Notes: generated by a model from the letters alone, not told the origin. A DNA stretch of 64,000 bases from Rhizobium glycinendophyticum (GCF_006443685.1 NZ_VFYP01000005.1:102917-166916); one strand, 5' to 3'; counted from the first letter of the stretch, positions 42,909 through 52,313 are shown. Numbers and translations are program-made.

Positions 42909-43733
42909 ATGAAACTCGCGCGGCTCAACCGCCTCTTCGGCACGTCTGGAAACTGCTTCGACGTCGCCATCGACCACGGCATGTTCAACGAGCGCACCTT
43001 TCTCGCGGGCATCGAGAACATGCGCACCGCGATCGACGTCATCGCCGCAGCCGCCCCGGATGCGATCCAGCTCCCGCCGGGCACAGCCCCCATGTTGCAG
43101 TCGATCCCCGGGAAGGCACGCCCAGCCCTCGTGCTGCGCACCGACATCGCCAACATCTACGGCAATCCGCTTCCAAGCGCCTTGTTCTCCGAGATCATTG
43201 ACCGCCCTGTCGAACAGGCGATCGCGCTCGATGCCGCATGCGTCGTCGTCAACCTGCTGATGCTGCCGAACCAGCCGGAGGTCTACCGGGCCTGCGTGCG
43301 CAACGTGAACAGCCTGAAGCGCGAATGCGAGATCTACGGCATGCCGCTAATGGTCGAGCCGCTGGTCATGCAGGACAATTCCAAGGGCGCCTACATGGTG
43401 GACGGCGCGATCGACAAGATCCTGCCGCTGGTACGCCAAGCCGCAGAACTCGGTGCCGACATCATCAAGGCCGACCCATGCGACGACGTGACGGAATATC
43501 ACCGCGTGATCGAGATTGCCCAAGGCCTGCCGGTACTCGTGCGCGGCGGTGGCAGGGTCTCCGACCAGGAAATCCTCTCGCGCACCAAGGTGCTGATGGA
43601 GCAGGGCGCTCGCGGCATCGTCTATGGCCGCAACGTCATCCAGCACGCCAATCCGGGCGGCATGACCCGTGCGTTGATGGCCATCGTTCATGACGGCGCA
43701 ACCGCCGATGAGGCGTCCAGCCACCTCGTCTGA
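42909..43733 (+). CDS. Class I aldolase of the DhnA/LacD/DeoC superfamily
   Basis: This 274-residue cytoplasmic enzyme should cleave a ketose phosphate into two smaller pieces through a Schiff base. It has the N-terminal FDVAIDHGMF and a probable Schiff-base lysine K187 in GADIIKADPCDD. The C-terminal phosphate-site signature is VLVRGGGRVSD plus GARGIVYGRNVIQ. Length and motifs match the DhnA-type fructose-bisphosphate aldolases, LsrF and YihT-like proteins. A GGGAGGA site precedes the ATG. It is the first gene of the operon, directly behind two LacI-type operators. The natural substrate is unknown. Confidence 0.85.
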   Translation: MKLARLNRLFGTSGNCFDVAIDHGMFNERTFLAGIENMRTAIDVIAAAAPDAIQLPPGTAPMLQSIPGKARPALVLRTDIANIYGNPLPSALFSEIIDRPVEQAIALDAACVVVNLLMLPNQPEVYRACVRNVNSLKRECEIYGMPLMVEPLVMQDNSKGAYMVDGAIDKILPLVRQAAELGADIIKADPCDDVTEYHRVIEIAQGLPVLVRGGGRVSDQEILSRTKVLMEQGARGIVYGRNVIQHANPGGMTRALMAIVHDGATADEASSHLV

Positions 43734-43759
43734 GGCAGCGTGACGGGAGGAGGAAAGCT

Positions 43760-44899
43760 ATGAAGACATTTCGTTTCGGCGTCATCGGCTGCGGCCTGAT
43801 GGGACGCGAGTTTGCCAGCGCCGCCGCGCGCTGGATGCATCTGACGGACGCCAAGGCCCGGCCGGAGATCGTCGCCGTCTGCGACACCAATCCTGACCTG
43901 ATGGGGTGGTTTCAGACCCACGTCCCATCAGTAGCTCAGGCCACAACCGACTACCGCGAACTGCTGGCCAATCCGGATGTGGACGCCATCTACTGCGCAG
44001 TCCCCCATGTCCTGCATGCGGAGTTCTACACGGACATTCTGAAGGCCGGAAAACACCTGCTGGGCGAAAAGCCCTTCGGCATGGACCGGGAGCAGAACCG
44101 GGCGATCGTGGCTGAACTCGCCGAGCATCCGGAACTCATCGTCCGCTGCTCGTCGGAGATGCCCTACTTCCCCGGTGCCCAGAAAGTTATCGCGATGGCG
44201 GCAAGCGGCGAGATGGGTGAGATTCTCGAAGTCGAAGCCGGGTTCCTGCATTCCTCGGACATCGATCCCATGAAGCCGATCAACTGGAAGCGGATGGAGC
44301 ACATCAACGGCGCCTATGGCTGCATGGGCGACCTCGGCATGCATGTCCTCCATGTCCCTCTGCGGCTTGGATGGTTCCCGGACACCCTGCACGCCAATCT
44401 CGTGAAGCGGGTGACCGAACGGCCTGATGGCAAGGGCAACACGGTGCCCTGCACCACCTGGGACAATGCAACGATCAGCAGCCGCGTGCGCACCGCGGGC
44501 CAGGATTTTCCGCTGATCCTCAAGACCTGGCGCATCGCCCCCGGCGAATCCAACACCTGGTACATCCGCATCCTTGGCATGAAGAAGAGTGCCTTCTTCT
44601 CGACCAAGCAGCCGCGCCAGTGGCAGTGGATGGATTACCAGGGCAGCACCCAGTCCTGGAACACCGAGGACCTCGGCTACGGCTCCGTCTTCCCTGCTAT
44701 CACCGGCAAGATCTTCGAATTCGGTTTCGCCGATGCAATCCAGCAGATGTGGGCAGCCTTCGTCGACGAACTGGCCGGCGGCACCGCAAACGGCTTCCCC
44801 TGCGCCAGCCCGGCTGAAGCTGCCGCCCACCACGCCGTGCTGACGGCAGCCCTTCAGTCCGGTCTCGAAAACCGCGTCGTCACCGTCGACTACGATTGA
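43760..44899 (+). CDS. Gfo/Idh/MocA family oxidoreductase
   Basis: This is a 379-residue NAD(P)-dependent sugar oxidoreductase. The N-terminal Rossmann motif is GVIGCGLMGREFA and the family motif is LLGEKPFGMD near residue 112. The C-terminal substrate domain includes GCMGDLGMHVLHVP, with the usual aspartate and histidine positions. It probably oxidises or reduces the sugar or an intermediate handled by this operon. GGGAGGAGG lies upstream of the ATG. It follows the aldolase gene by 26 bp. Confidence 0.9.
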   Translation: MKTFRFGVIGCGLMGREFASAAARWMHLTDAKARPEIVAVCDTNPDLMGWFQTHVPSVAQATTDYRELLANPDVDAIYCAVPHVLHAEFYTDILKAGKHLLGEKPFGMDREQNRAIVAELAEHPELIVRCSSEMPYFPGAQKVIAMAASGEMGEILEVEAGFLHSSDIDPMKPINWKRMEHINGAYGCMGDLGMHVLHVPLRLGWFPDTLHANLVKRVTERPDGKGNTVPCTTWDNATISSRVRTAGQDFPLILKTWRIAPGESNTWYIRILGMKKSAFFSTKQPRQWQWMDYQGSTQSWNTEDLGYGSVFPAITGKIFEFGFADAIQQMWAAFVDELAGGTANGFPCASPAEAAAHHAVLTAALQSGLENRVVTVDYD

Positions 44900-44908
44900 G
44901 GCGCGGCG

Positions 44909-45580
44909 ATGAAACGCTCTGAAATCAATGAGGCCATACGCTTCGCCATCGGAATGCTCGAGACTTGGCGTTGGTCGCTGCCTGCCTGGGGCCAGTGGAC
45001 ATCCGCAGACCTCGCGGCCAATCCCGAGGCGGCACAGTATCTGCGCAGTCGCCAGCTCGGCTGGGACGTGACCGACTTCGGCTCCGGCCGCTTCGCGGAG
45101 CAAGGCCTTGTGCTCTTCTGTCTGCGCAACGGCATTCTGGGCGTGGACGGCGAACGGACTTATGCAGAAAAGCTGCTCTTCATTGAGGAGGGCCAGCTGA
45201 CACCCGCCCATTTGCACAAGGCCAAGCAGGAAGACATCATCAACCGCGCCGGTGGTGATCTCGTCATCGAATTCTGTGCGGCCGACGCAGCGGATAAGAC
45301 AACCGCCTGCGACGTGACCGTCCTCGTTGACGGGATTGAACACCGACTCGGCACCTGGGAACCGCTGATCCTGCATCCGGGCCAGAGCGTCACCATACCC
45401 ACCGGTCTTTATCACCGCTTCTATGGTGCCATGGGAACCGGTCCCGTTCTGGTCGGCGAAGTGAGCCAGGTCAACGACGACCGGACGGACAACTACTTCC
45501 TGGAACCGATCGGTCGCTTCGCCGATATCGAGGAGGACGAACCGCCCCTAAGGCCCCTCTGGAACGAGGGGAGCGTCTGA
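44909..45580 (+). CDS. D-lyxose/D-mannose isomerase family protein
   Basis: This 223-residue cupin-type enzyme resembles D-lyxose ketol-isomerases, which interconvert an aldose and its ketose. The metal site is suggested by H101 and H103 in PAHLHKAKQED, with E108, and a later histidine in GLYHRFYG. WGQWTSADL and an aromatic-rich N-terminus also fit. It is nine bases after the oxidoreductase gene, and its stop overlaps the kinase start. Its likely job is to make the ketose that the PfkB kinase phosphorylates. The actual sugar may not be lyxose. Confidence 0.85.
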   Translation: MKRSEINEAIRFAIGMLETWRWSLPAWGQWTSADLAANPEAAQYLRSRQLGWDVTDFGSGRFAEQGLVLFCLRNGILGVDGERTYAEKLLFIEEGQLTPAHLHKAKQEDIINRAGGDLVIEFCAADAADKTTACDVTVLVDGIEHRLGTWEPLILHPGQSVTIPTGLYHRFYGAMGTGPVLVGEVSQVNDDRTDNYFLEPIGRFADIEEDEPPLRPLWNEGSV

Positions 45581-46641
45581 TGAGAGCCAGGGAGGAGGTT
45601 TGCAACGGACGGGATGAACATGAGCGCGGCGGCATCGTCTGCGTCGGCAACTTCATCGTGGATCGCATCCACACGCTGTCCTATTGGCCTGAACAGGGAA
45701 GCCTCGCCCATATCCTGCATCAGGACATGGGAGTCGGCGGCGGCGCAGCCAATGTGATCACCGATCTCGCCTCGCTGGGGTTCCCCGGTCGCTTGGCGGT
45801 AGCCGGTGCACTTGGCGATGATCGTGACGGCGACTATGTCCGTGATCGTCACGCGGCCCTCGGAATCGACGTCGAAGGTCTGCGCACACTCCCGGGGCAC
45901 GCAACCGCTCATACCCATGTGATGAACGTGCCGGGCCAGAGCCGCACCTTCTTCTATCACGGCGGCTCCAACGATCTTTTGACCGACAGCGCTATCGATG
46001 CGAAAGCCTATGCCGAAAGCGGACACAAGATCTTCTATCTCGGCTACCTGATGCTCCTACCGGCGCTTGACCGGAAGGATGAGCGCGGCTCATCCGGCGC
46101 CGCCCGCTTGCTGAAAGCCGCGCGCGATGCCGGTCTCACAACCTGCGTCGACTTCGTCTCCAGCGAGGATCCCGCCTTTGCCGAACAGGTGGCCGTTGCC
46201 CTGCCGCAGTGCGACTACGTGATCGTCAACGAGACCGAGGCAGGACGCGCAACCGGAATAGCGGTTCGCGACAAGACGGGCGCGCTCCTGATGTCAGCGT
46301 TGGAAACGGCGGGGCAGAAGCTTCTGGACGGCGGCGTCGCCAGGGGCGTTGTCATCCATGCACCAGAGCTCTCCATCTGGTTCACACCCGGAACAGCGCC
46401 CGTCAAAACGCCGGCCTACCCCGTCGATCCCTCGGCAATCGTAAGCCCCGTCGGCGCAGGTGACGCTTTCTGTGCGGCAGTGCTCTACGGCCTGCACGAA
46501 GGCTGGCCGATCGACACCATTTCCGCTGTCGCCCATCGCGCAGCGGTCCATTGTCTCGGTGGCGCGACGGCCACCGATGGCATCCCCGACATGTCGGTCC
46601 TGCTCGCCGAAATCGGCGACAGCGGTCCGGCAGCCGGATAG
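45580..46641 (+). CDS. PfkB family carbohydrate kinase
   Basis: This 353-residue ribokinase-like enzyme should phosphorylate the sugar made by the isomerase. Motif 1 is MGVGGGAANVITDLASLG near residue 50. The C-terminal signature SPVGAGDAFCAAVLYGL carries the catalytic aspartate in GAGD. NETEAGRATG is the usual mid-protein motif. The start overlaps the isomerase stop (TGATG). Together with the aldolase it completes an isomerase-kinase-aldolase sequence. Confidence 0.92.
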   Translation: MRAREEVCNGRDEHERGGIVCVGNFIVDRIHTLSYWPEQGSLAHILHQDMGVGGGAANVITDLASLGFPGRLAVAGALGDDRDGDYVRDRHAALGIDVEGLRTLPGHATAHTHVMNVPGQSRTFFYHGGSNDLLTDSAIDAKAYAESGHKIFYLGYLMLLPALDRKDERGSSGAARLLKAARDAGLTTCVDFVSSEDPAFAEQVAVALPQCDYVIVNETEAGRATGIAVRDKTGALLMSALETAGQKLLDGGVARGVVIHAPELSIWFTPGTAPVKTPAYPVDPSAIVSPVGAGDAFCAAVLYGLHEGWPIDTISAVAHRAAVHCLGGATATDGIPDMSVLLAEIGDSGPAAG

Positions 46642-46700
46642 CAGCCCGATCCCGGCGAGGAGGCCGTGATCACCAATCGAAACCCTAGGGAGGAAAGACC

Positions 46701-47648
46701 ATGAAGAAGATCATTATCGCAGCCACGCTCGGCCTCGCAGCCAGCACCGGCATCGCCACAGCCGAAGACAAGCCCGTCATCGCAAGCATCGTCTTTCAGG
46801 GCGATCAGTTCATGAAGTCGCTGCAGGCCGGCATGCGCGACGCCGGTGAGAAGGCCGGCGCGGAAGTGCTGGAAATCAACATCGACGGCGACCAGGCCAA
46901 GGAAAGCCAGGCGATCGACACCTATATCGCCCGCAAGGTCAGCGCGATCGTGATCGCTCCCGTTTCCGCGAAAAATTCGGCAGCGGCCCTGAAGCGCGCC
47001 CGCGATGCCGGTATCGTCGTCGTCGCCGTCAATGGCGGCCTCACCGAAGCCGGCATTGCCCAGGCAACCTTCTCAACCTCGAACAAGGACCTTGGCGCCA
47101 CCACCGGCAAGGCGGCCGCGAGCTTCATCAAGGAAACCCTCGGAGGCAAGGCCAAGGTCGCGATCCTCGGCTTCAAGTCGCTTCTGCCGGAACAGAGCGG
47201 CGAGCGCACAGAAGGCTTCAAGGAAGCAGCAGCAGAAGGCAACAGCATCGATGTTGTCACCGAACAGGACGCCTGGCTCCCGGAAAAGGCCGTTTCGGTC
47301 GCAACCGACATCCTGACGGCCAATGCCGACGTCAACGTCATCTATGCGGCCAATGAAGGCGGCACGATCGGCGCGATGCAGGCCGTCCGCAATGCCGGCA
47401 AGGCAGGCTCCGTCTACGTCTTCGGCATCGACGGCTCGGAACAGCTGGCCAAGGGCCTGCTCTCGTCCGACAACGTGCTCCAGGCCGTGACCGCCCAGTC
47501 GCCGTTCGACATGGGTGCAAGCGGTGTCAACGCAGCACTCGCCATCCTGAAGGGTGAAAAGGTTGCCGAGCAGACATCCGTCCCAACGCTGCTCCTGTCG
47601 CGCACCCAGCCGGATGCCGTCAAGGCTTTCGCCGAGTCGCTGAAGTAA
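46701..47648 (+). CDS. Sugar ABC transporter periplasmic binding protein (ribose type)
   Basis: This is a 315-residue binding protein of the RbsB-like family. A signal peptide (about residues 1-21, ending GIATA) precedes two alpha/beta lobes with family features IVFQGDQFMKSLQAGMRDAG, VAVNGGLTE and VFGIDGSEQLAKGLL. It captures the sugar in the periplasm for the ATPase and permease that follow. GGGAGGA stands before the ATG. The 100-bp gap after it holds a strong hairpin, a common way to keep binding-protein mRNA more abundant than the rest. Confidence 0.92.
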   Translation: MKKIIIAATLGLAASTGIATAEDKPVIASIVFQGDQFMKSLQAGMRDAGEKAGAEVLEINIDGDQAKESQAIDTYIARKVSAIVIAPVSAKNSAAALKRARDAGIVVVAVNGGLTEAGIAQATFSTSNKDLGATTGKAAASFIKETLGGKAKVAILGFKSLLPEQSGERTEGFKEAAAEGNSIDVVTEQDAWLPEKAVSVATDILTANADVNVIYAANEGGTIGAMQAVRNAGKAGSVYVFGIDGSEQLAKGLLSSDNVLQAVTAQSPFDMGASGVNAALAILKGEKVAEQTSVPTLLLSRTQPDAVKAFAESLK

Positions 47649-47682
47649 GGCCGGCGGAGAGACCTCCATCCCGCTGGAACCG

Positions 47683-47710
47683 GGTGCAGAGCACGGCCAA
47701 GCTCTGCACC
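47683..47710 (+). other. Intercistronic mRNA hairpin after the binding-protein gene
   Basis: GGTGCAGAG and CTCTGCACC form a perfect 9-bp stem with a 10-nt loop between the binding-protein stop and the ATPase start. No T tract follows, so it may protect or attenuate rather than end the transcript. Confidence 0.6.
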
Positions 47711-47748
47711 TCCCTATCCCGGCTGTCCCTCGGATGCACGGAGCAACA

Positions 47749-49251
47749 ATGGCAAACGCGCTCGAACTGCGGCACCTGACGAAACACTATGGGTCCGTCA
47801 AGGCCCTGAACGACTTCACCCATTCCTTCGCTAAGGGACAGGTGCACGCTCTGCTCGGCAAGAACGGCTCGGGCAAAAGCACCTTCATCAAGATGCTGGC
47901 CGGTGCGGTCCAGCCGACCTCGGGCGAAATGCTCGTCGACGGCCGCGCCTGCAGCTTCACCCACCCCTCGGATGCGCTGAAGGCGGGTATCGTCACGGTT
48001 TATCAGGAACTGAGCCTCGTGCCGCATCTCTCTGTGGCCGAGAACATCTATCTCGGTCGCCTGCCCCGGCACGCGAATACGCCCTTCATCGACTGGCCGG
48101 GCCTGCTACGCCAGGCAAAGGCACTGCTGGACGAAATGGGCGCCGGCGACATCGATCCGGCCCAACCTGTATCGAGCCTCTCGATCGGGCGCCAGCAACT
48201 CGTCGAAATCGTCAAGGCGATGTCTCTGAACCCGAGCATCCTGCAGCTCGACGAACCGACCTCGGCACTTGCCCAGGCAGAAGTGCAGCAGCTGTTCGGC
48301 CTCGTCCGTCGCCTTCGCGACCGGGGTGTGACCATCATATATATTTCTCATCGGCTCGCCGAACTCGGCGAAATCGCCGATACCGTCACGGCCCTGCGCG
48401 ACGGTCACTTCACCGGCTCCTGTCCCATGGCAGACGCGACCCCTGCCGTCATCCTCCAGATGATGTTCGGCGACATCACCCCGGCAATACGGCCACCCCG
48501 CCCGATTGCTGCTGGAGAACCGATCTTGAGCGTTCGCAACCTGAGCATCGAGCCGATGCTCAAGAGCGTCAGCTTCGATCTGCACAAAGGCGAAGTCCTG
48601 GGCATTGCCGGCATGCTGGGGTCTGGCCGCACCGAATTGCTTCGTGCGATCTACGGCGCCGGGTCGGCCAACGGTGGCGAGATCAGGATCGACGGCAGAC
48701 GCGTCGAAGACGTTTCGATCCAGACCATGAAACGCCTCGGTATCGGCTATACCTCGGAAGACCGCAAGGAGAGCGGGCTTGTCCAGATCCTTTCGATCCA
48801 CGCCAATCTCTGCCTGGCCGCCATGCAACGCTTCAGCCACCGCGGCTTCGTTACCGAGGGACGGGAACGGCCCGCCGTCGAGCGACAGATCGGGGATCTT
48901 TCGATCAAGATCGGAAGCCCCATGCTGCCCGTCTCCAGCCTCTCCGGTGGCAATCAGCAAAAGGTCGTCGTCGGCAACTGGCTGAACAATGCGCCGCGCA
49001 TCCTGCTCTTCGACGAGCCCGGTCGCGGCGTCGACGTCCAGGCCAAGCAACAGATCTACCAGATCATCTGGTCAAAGGCCCTCGAAGGCCTGTCCAGCAT
49101 CGTCGTCTCCACCGAACTGGAGGACCTGGTCGAATGCTGCGACCGGATCCTGATCCTGCGCGATGGCCGTATCACCGAGGAATTCGTCAATGACGGCCTC
49201 GATCCCAAGACACTCTATGCCGCCTGCATGGCGCGGCAGACCAACCCATGA
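47749..49251 (+). CDS. Sugar ABC transporter ATP-binding protein (RbsA type)
   Basis: This 500-residue protein has two fused ATPase domains, as in RbsA/XylG. Domain 1 has Walker A GKNGSGKSTF, the signature LSIGRQQLVEI and Walker B ILQLDEPTSAL. Domain 2 has the usual degenerate Walker A GMLGSGRTELL, LSGGNQQKVVVGNWL and ILLFDEPGRGVD. The start at 47749 has GGAG five bases upstream; an ATG at 47734 would add five residues. It overlaps the permease start by four bases. Confidence 0.93.
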   Translation: MANALELRHLTKHYGSVKALNDFTHSFAKGQVHALLGKNGSGKSTFIKMLAGAVQPTSGEMLVDGRACSFTHPSDALKAGIVTVYQELSLVPHLSVAENIYLGRLPRHANTPFIDWPGLLRQAKALLDEMGAGDIDPAQPVSSLSIGRQQLVEIVKAMSLNPSILQLDEPTSALAQAEVQQLFGLVRRLRDRGVTIIYISHRLAELGEIADTVTALRDGHFTGSCPMADATPAVILQMMFGDITPAIRPPRPIAAGEPILSVRNLSIEPMLKSVSFDLHKGEVLGIAGMLGSGRTELLRAIYGAGSANGGEIRIDGRRVEDVSIQTMKRLGIGYTSEDRKESGLVQILSIHANLCLAAMQRFSHRGFVTEGRERPAVERQIGDLSIKIGSPMLPVSSLSGGNQQKVVVGNWLNNAPRILLFDEPGRGVDVQAKQQIYQIIWSKALEGLSSIVVSTELEDLVECCDRILILRDGRITEEFVNDGLDPKTLYAACMARQTNP

Positions 49252-50252
49252 ATTCGGAGAGGCCGATGACCCGCTCGGGCAACACCTTCGCGACCTTCGC
49301 ACGACGCAATTCGATGCTGATCATCCTGATCGCACTCTACATCCTCGTCGCCTTCACCGCGCGCGGCTTCATGAGCATCGACAACCAGCTCAACATCCTG
49401 CGCACCATCGCAGTGCCCGGCATGATCGCCTTCGGCATGACGCTGCTGATCATCGTCGGCGAGATCGACCTTTCCGTCGGATCGATGGTCGCGGCCTCGG
49501 CCTGCGTGCTCGCCTGGTTGGTCAGCCTGATATCCGGAGGAGCCTTTGAACCCAGTGTCTGGCATGTGGTGGCAGCCGGCATTCTGACACTCGCCTTCGG
49601 CGCCTCCATCGGAATCTTCAATGGCTGGCTGCGCAACCGCTTCATGGTGCCGACCTTCATCTCCTCGCTCGCCATGATGGCGACGCTTGCCGGCCTCGCC
49701 AACCTGATCACCGACGGCACGCCGATCGAATCCTTCCCGTCCTGGTACTATTTCATCGGCAGCGGCCGCATCTTCCACATCCCCTTCCCGGTCTATCTGC
49801 TGCTACTCGCCTTTATCGTCACTCACGTGCTCGCCAACTACACGAGCTTCGGTCGCTCGGTTTATGCGATCGGCGGCAATGCAGAAGCGGCCCGCCTCTC
49901 GGGCCTCCATGTCAACCGCACCCGAACCTGGTGCCTCGTCATCACCAGCCTCTTCGCGGTGGCCGGCGGCATCGTCTATTCCTCGCTGCTCAACTCCGGC
50001 AATCCGACGATCGCCAAGGGCATGGAACTGGAGGTGATCTCGGCCGTCATCATCGGTGGCGTCAGCCTCTTCGGTGGCAAGGGATCGATCTGGGGCGCAT
50101 TTGTCGGGGTGCTCTTTCTCGGCGTGCTGCTCAACGCCATGACCCTCTGGGGCTTCAATCCTTACGCCCAGCAGGTCGTCCGCGGCGTCCTGATCCTCGG
50201 TGCCGTCTTCATCAACCTGATCATTGATCGACCGGCAGCGTCCCATGGCTGA
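49248..50252 (+). CDS. Sugar ABC transporter permease (RbsC type)
   Basis: This 334-residue permease has about eight to ten membrane segments and the family stretches IVGEIDLSVGSMVAAS near residue 70, GNAEAARLSGLHVNRT, and AVIIGGVSLFGGKGSIWG. It forms the membrane channel of the ribose-type importer, presumably as a homodimer. Its start overlaps the ATPase stop (ATGA), and its end overlaps the mutarotase start by eight bases. Confidence 0.93.
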   Translation: MNSERPMTRSGNTFATFARRNSMLIILIALYILVAFTARGFMSIDNQLNILRTIAVPGMIAFGMTLLIIVGEIDLSVGSMVAASACVLAWLVSLISGGAFEPSVWHVVAAGILTLAFGASIGIFNGWLRNRFMVPTFISSLAMMATLAGLANLITDGTPIESFPSWYYFIGSGRIFHIPFPVYLLLLAFIVTHVLANYTSFGRSVYAIGGNAEAARLSGLHVNRTRTWCLVITSLFAVAGGIVYSSLLNSGNPTIAKGMELEVISAVIIGGVSLFGGKGSIWGAFVGVLFLGVLLNAMTLWGFNPYAQQVVRGVLILGAVFINLIIDRPAASHG

Positions 50253-51276
50253 GGAAGAACACATCGAGCGCCTATCGATGCGCTGGGATCGTGGCGAGGC
50301 AACGCTACAGAGCCTGGGCGGCATGCTCGCGCCTGTCCGGTTCAAGCTCGATGACGGACGCTCCGTCTGCCCCTTCCATGTCGCACCATGGCACGACGAG
50401 GACATGTCCGACCAACCTGGCATCTTGCGCCGACTGCGCGGGGACTGGCCCTGCGTCCCCTTCGGCTCTCCGCCGGCGGCATCTTTGCCAACCCCTTGGC
50501 CCACCAAAACCACCCGCGCAGGCGACGGTGCCCTTTCGCACGACCGTCATCCTCACGGCTATGGCGCTAACCACCACTGGGATCTGGAAGCGCCCTCCGA
50601 AAATCGCATGTCGGCAACGATCCGCTACCCGGACGATCACCCGATTCAAACGCTGGAGAGACAGGTCGAGGGCGTGGCCGGCCGACCGGTGATCGACTGC
50701 AGCCTCACCATCACGCCGCGCCGGGACACCCGCCTGCCGATCGGCCTCCACCCGGTCTTTCGACTGCCAGAGCAGGAAGCCGGCGCCATTCTCGATGTCG
50801 GTCCACACGGCACGGTTTGGTCACATCCTCTGGACGAAGAGACGCCGAAATCTCTGGTCCAGCCAAACCGCCACTTCGAAAGTCTCGATGGACTATGGAG
50901 CAGGCAGGATCGGCCGCTGTCACTCACCCGCCTCCCCCTCTCAGAGCCTTCAGAGACCCTTTTGCTATTGACCGACATCTGCGGCCGGGCAGTCCTGACC
51001 AACCACGCGGAACGGTATCGGGTGACGCTTCAGTGGGACCCGCTGATCTTCCCAAGCCTGATGCTATGGATTTCAAATCGCGGCCGCACCCACCGCCCCT
51101 GGAATGGCCGACACTTGGCGCTCGGCATTGAACCCGTAAGAGCTGCCTTCGATCTAGGCACGCGCGTATCGGCCGATCCCAACCCGTTGCAGCGGGCAGG
51201 AGTCGAGACCTGCTACCCGTTTAAGGCAGGATCTCCCCTCACAACCCATTACCGGATCGGCGTTGAAGCCATCTGA
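50245..51276 (+). CDS. Aldose 1-epimerase-like mutarotase
   Basis: This 343-residue protein resembles the aldose 1-epimerase superfamily, which interconverts sugar anomers. Supporting stretches are WDRGEATLQSLGGMLAPVRF at the N-terminus, PHGYGANHHWDLE with possible catalytic histidine near residue 110, and LPIGLHPVFRLP with a second histidine. It is the last gene of the sugar operon and starts eight bases inside the permease gene. It would supply the anomer needed by the isomerase or oxidoreductase. The similarity is to the fold and motifs, so the substrate is open. Confidence 0.75.
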   Translation: MAEEEHIERLSMRWDRGEATLQSLGGMLAPVRFKLDDGRSVCPFHVAPWHDEDMSDQPGILRRLRGDWPCVPFGSPPAASLPTPWPTKTTRAGDGALSHDRHPHGYGANHHWDLEAPSENRMSATIRYPDDHPIQTLERQVEGVAGRPVIDCSLTITPRRDTRLPIGLHPVFRLPEQEAGAILDVGPHGTVWSHPLDEETPKSLVQPNRHFESLDGLWSRQDRPLSLTRLPLSEPSETLLLLTDICGRAVLTNHAERYRVTLQWDPLIFPSLMLWISNRGRTHRPWNGRHLALGIEPVRAAFDLGTRVSADPNPLQRAGVETCYPFKAGSPLTTHYRIGVEAI

Positions 51277-51281
51277 GGGTC

Positions 51282-52313
51282 TCAACCCTGGCGACCGGCC
51301 GGAACCGGCCCCGTCGACTCCCGCTCGATCAAACGAACCGGCAACCGGACCCGACTGACGGGACGACGCTCCAGCCCCCGCTGCCGATCGACCAGACGTT
51401 CTTCGAGCTTTCTTGTGGCTTCGAGCCCAACCTCGCGAATGGGCTGCGCGACCGTCGTCAGCCGCGGCAGGACATAGCTTGCTTCCGGCAGATCATCGAA
51501 ACCGATCACTGAGCAGTCGTCCGGGACGGTCCGGCCGATGTCGCGGGCCGCATGGATGGCGGCGACAGCGGCGATATCGGTGGTACCGATGATCGCGGTC
51601 ACTTCGGGGCGTTTTTCCAGGATCATGCGCGCCAGCCCATAGGTGGCGACAAAACTGTGCTCCTCGCCGATAGCCTCGAATGCTGGCGGATAGCCAATCT
51701 CCTGCAGAACATCGCGAATACCGCTGAGACGCAGCTGGATCGGCTGACTGTGCCCCGGAGCGCCGACGACGGCGATATGCCGGTGCCCGAGACCCGCCAG
51801 ATGCCGCGCCATGATGCGCCCCCCCTCGGCGTGATCGGCCATGAACACGTCGTCGGAGATCCCGACGAGCTCTCGGTCGATCGCAATAATCGGGATACCA
51901 GAATCGACCAGCGGCTGCAGGTGTGCCGTTCCACCATAGGCACTGGCGACGATGACTCCTTCGACGCGCTGCGCCCGGAGCATGGCGACGTAACGTGCTT
52001 CATGATCCTCGTTTTCGGCCGAGCTGCAGATCAGCGTATGATAGCCGCGCTCGAACAGTTCCCGCTCGATGGTGTTGGCCAGAATGCCGAAAAACGGTAC
52101 GTCGATGGAGGGAAGCATGAGGCCGATCATCTGGCTTGCCTCGCCCCGCAGCATGCGCGCGCCCTTGCTCGGCGCATAGTTCAGGTCTTTGATCGCAGCC
52201 TCGACGCGCTGGCGCACATCCGGTGAGACATAGCCGCTATTGTTGAGGACACGCGAGACCGAAGAGACCGAGGTCTCAGCAACCTTGGCAATCGTCCGAA
52301 TACTGGTTGTCAC
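51282..52313 (-). CDS. LacI family transcriptional regulator of the sugar operon
   Basis: This is a 343-residue regulator with an N-terminal LacI helix-turn-helix (IRTIAKVAETSVSSVSRVLN, residues about 5-25, then LNYAPSKGARMLRG) and a periplasmic-binding-protein-like ligand domain. It converges on the end of the sugar operon with only five bases between the stops. The palindromes at 42821 and 42878, in front of the operon it faces, have LacI-type symmetry and are its probable targets. I found no such palindrome before its own gene. The inducer is likely the operon's sugar or sugar phosphate. Confidence 0.92.
   Translation of the reverse strand: MTTSIRTIAKVAETSVSSVSRVLNNSGYVSPDVRQRVEAAIKDLNYAPSKGARMLRGEASQMIGLMLPSIDVPFFGILANTIERELFERGYHTLICSSAENEDHEARYVAMLRAQRVEGVIVASAYGGTAHLQPLVDSGIPIIAIDRELVGISDDVFMADHAEGGRIMARHLAGLGHRHIAVVGAPGHSQPIQLRLSGIRDVLQEIGYPPAFEAIGEEHSFVATYGLARMILEKRPEVTAIIGTTDIAAVAAIHAARDIGRTVPDDCSVIGFDDLPEASYVLPRLTTVAQPIREVGLEATRKLEERLVDRQRGLERRPVSRVRLPVRLIERESTGPVPAGRQG

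Noticed and set aside
43928..45415. 495-codon minus-strand frame opposite the oxidoreductase and isomerase genes
   Set aside because: It spans two coupled plus-strand genes with good motifs and has no ribosome-binding site or domain of its own.
51297..51310. GGCCGG-AA-CCGGCC inverted repeat as a convergent terminator
   Set aside because: It lies inside the LacI coding sequence and has only a 2-nt loop and no T tract.
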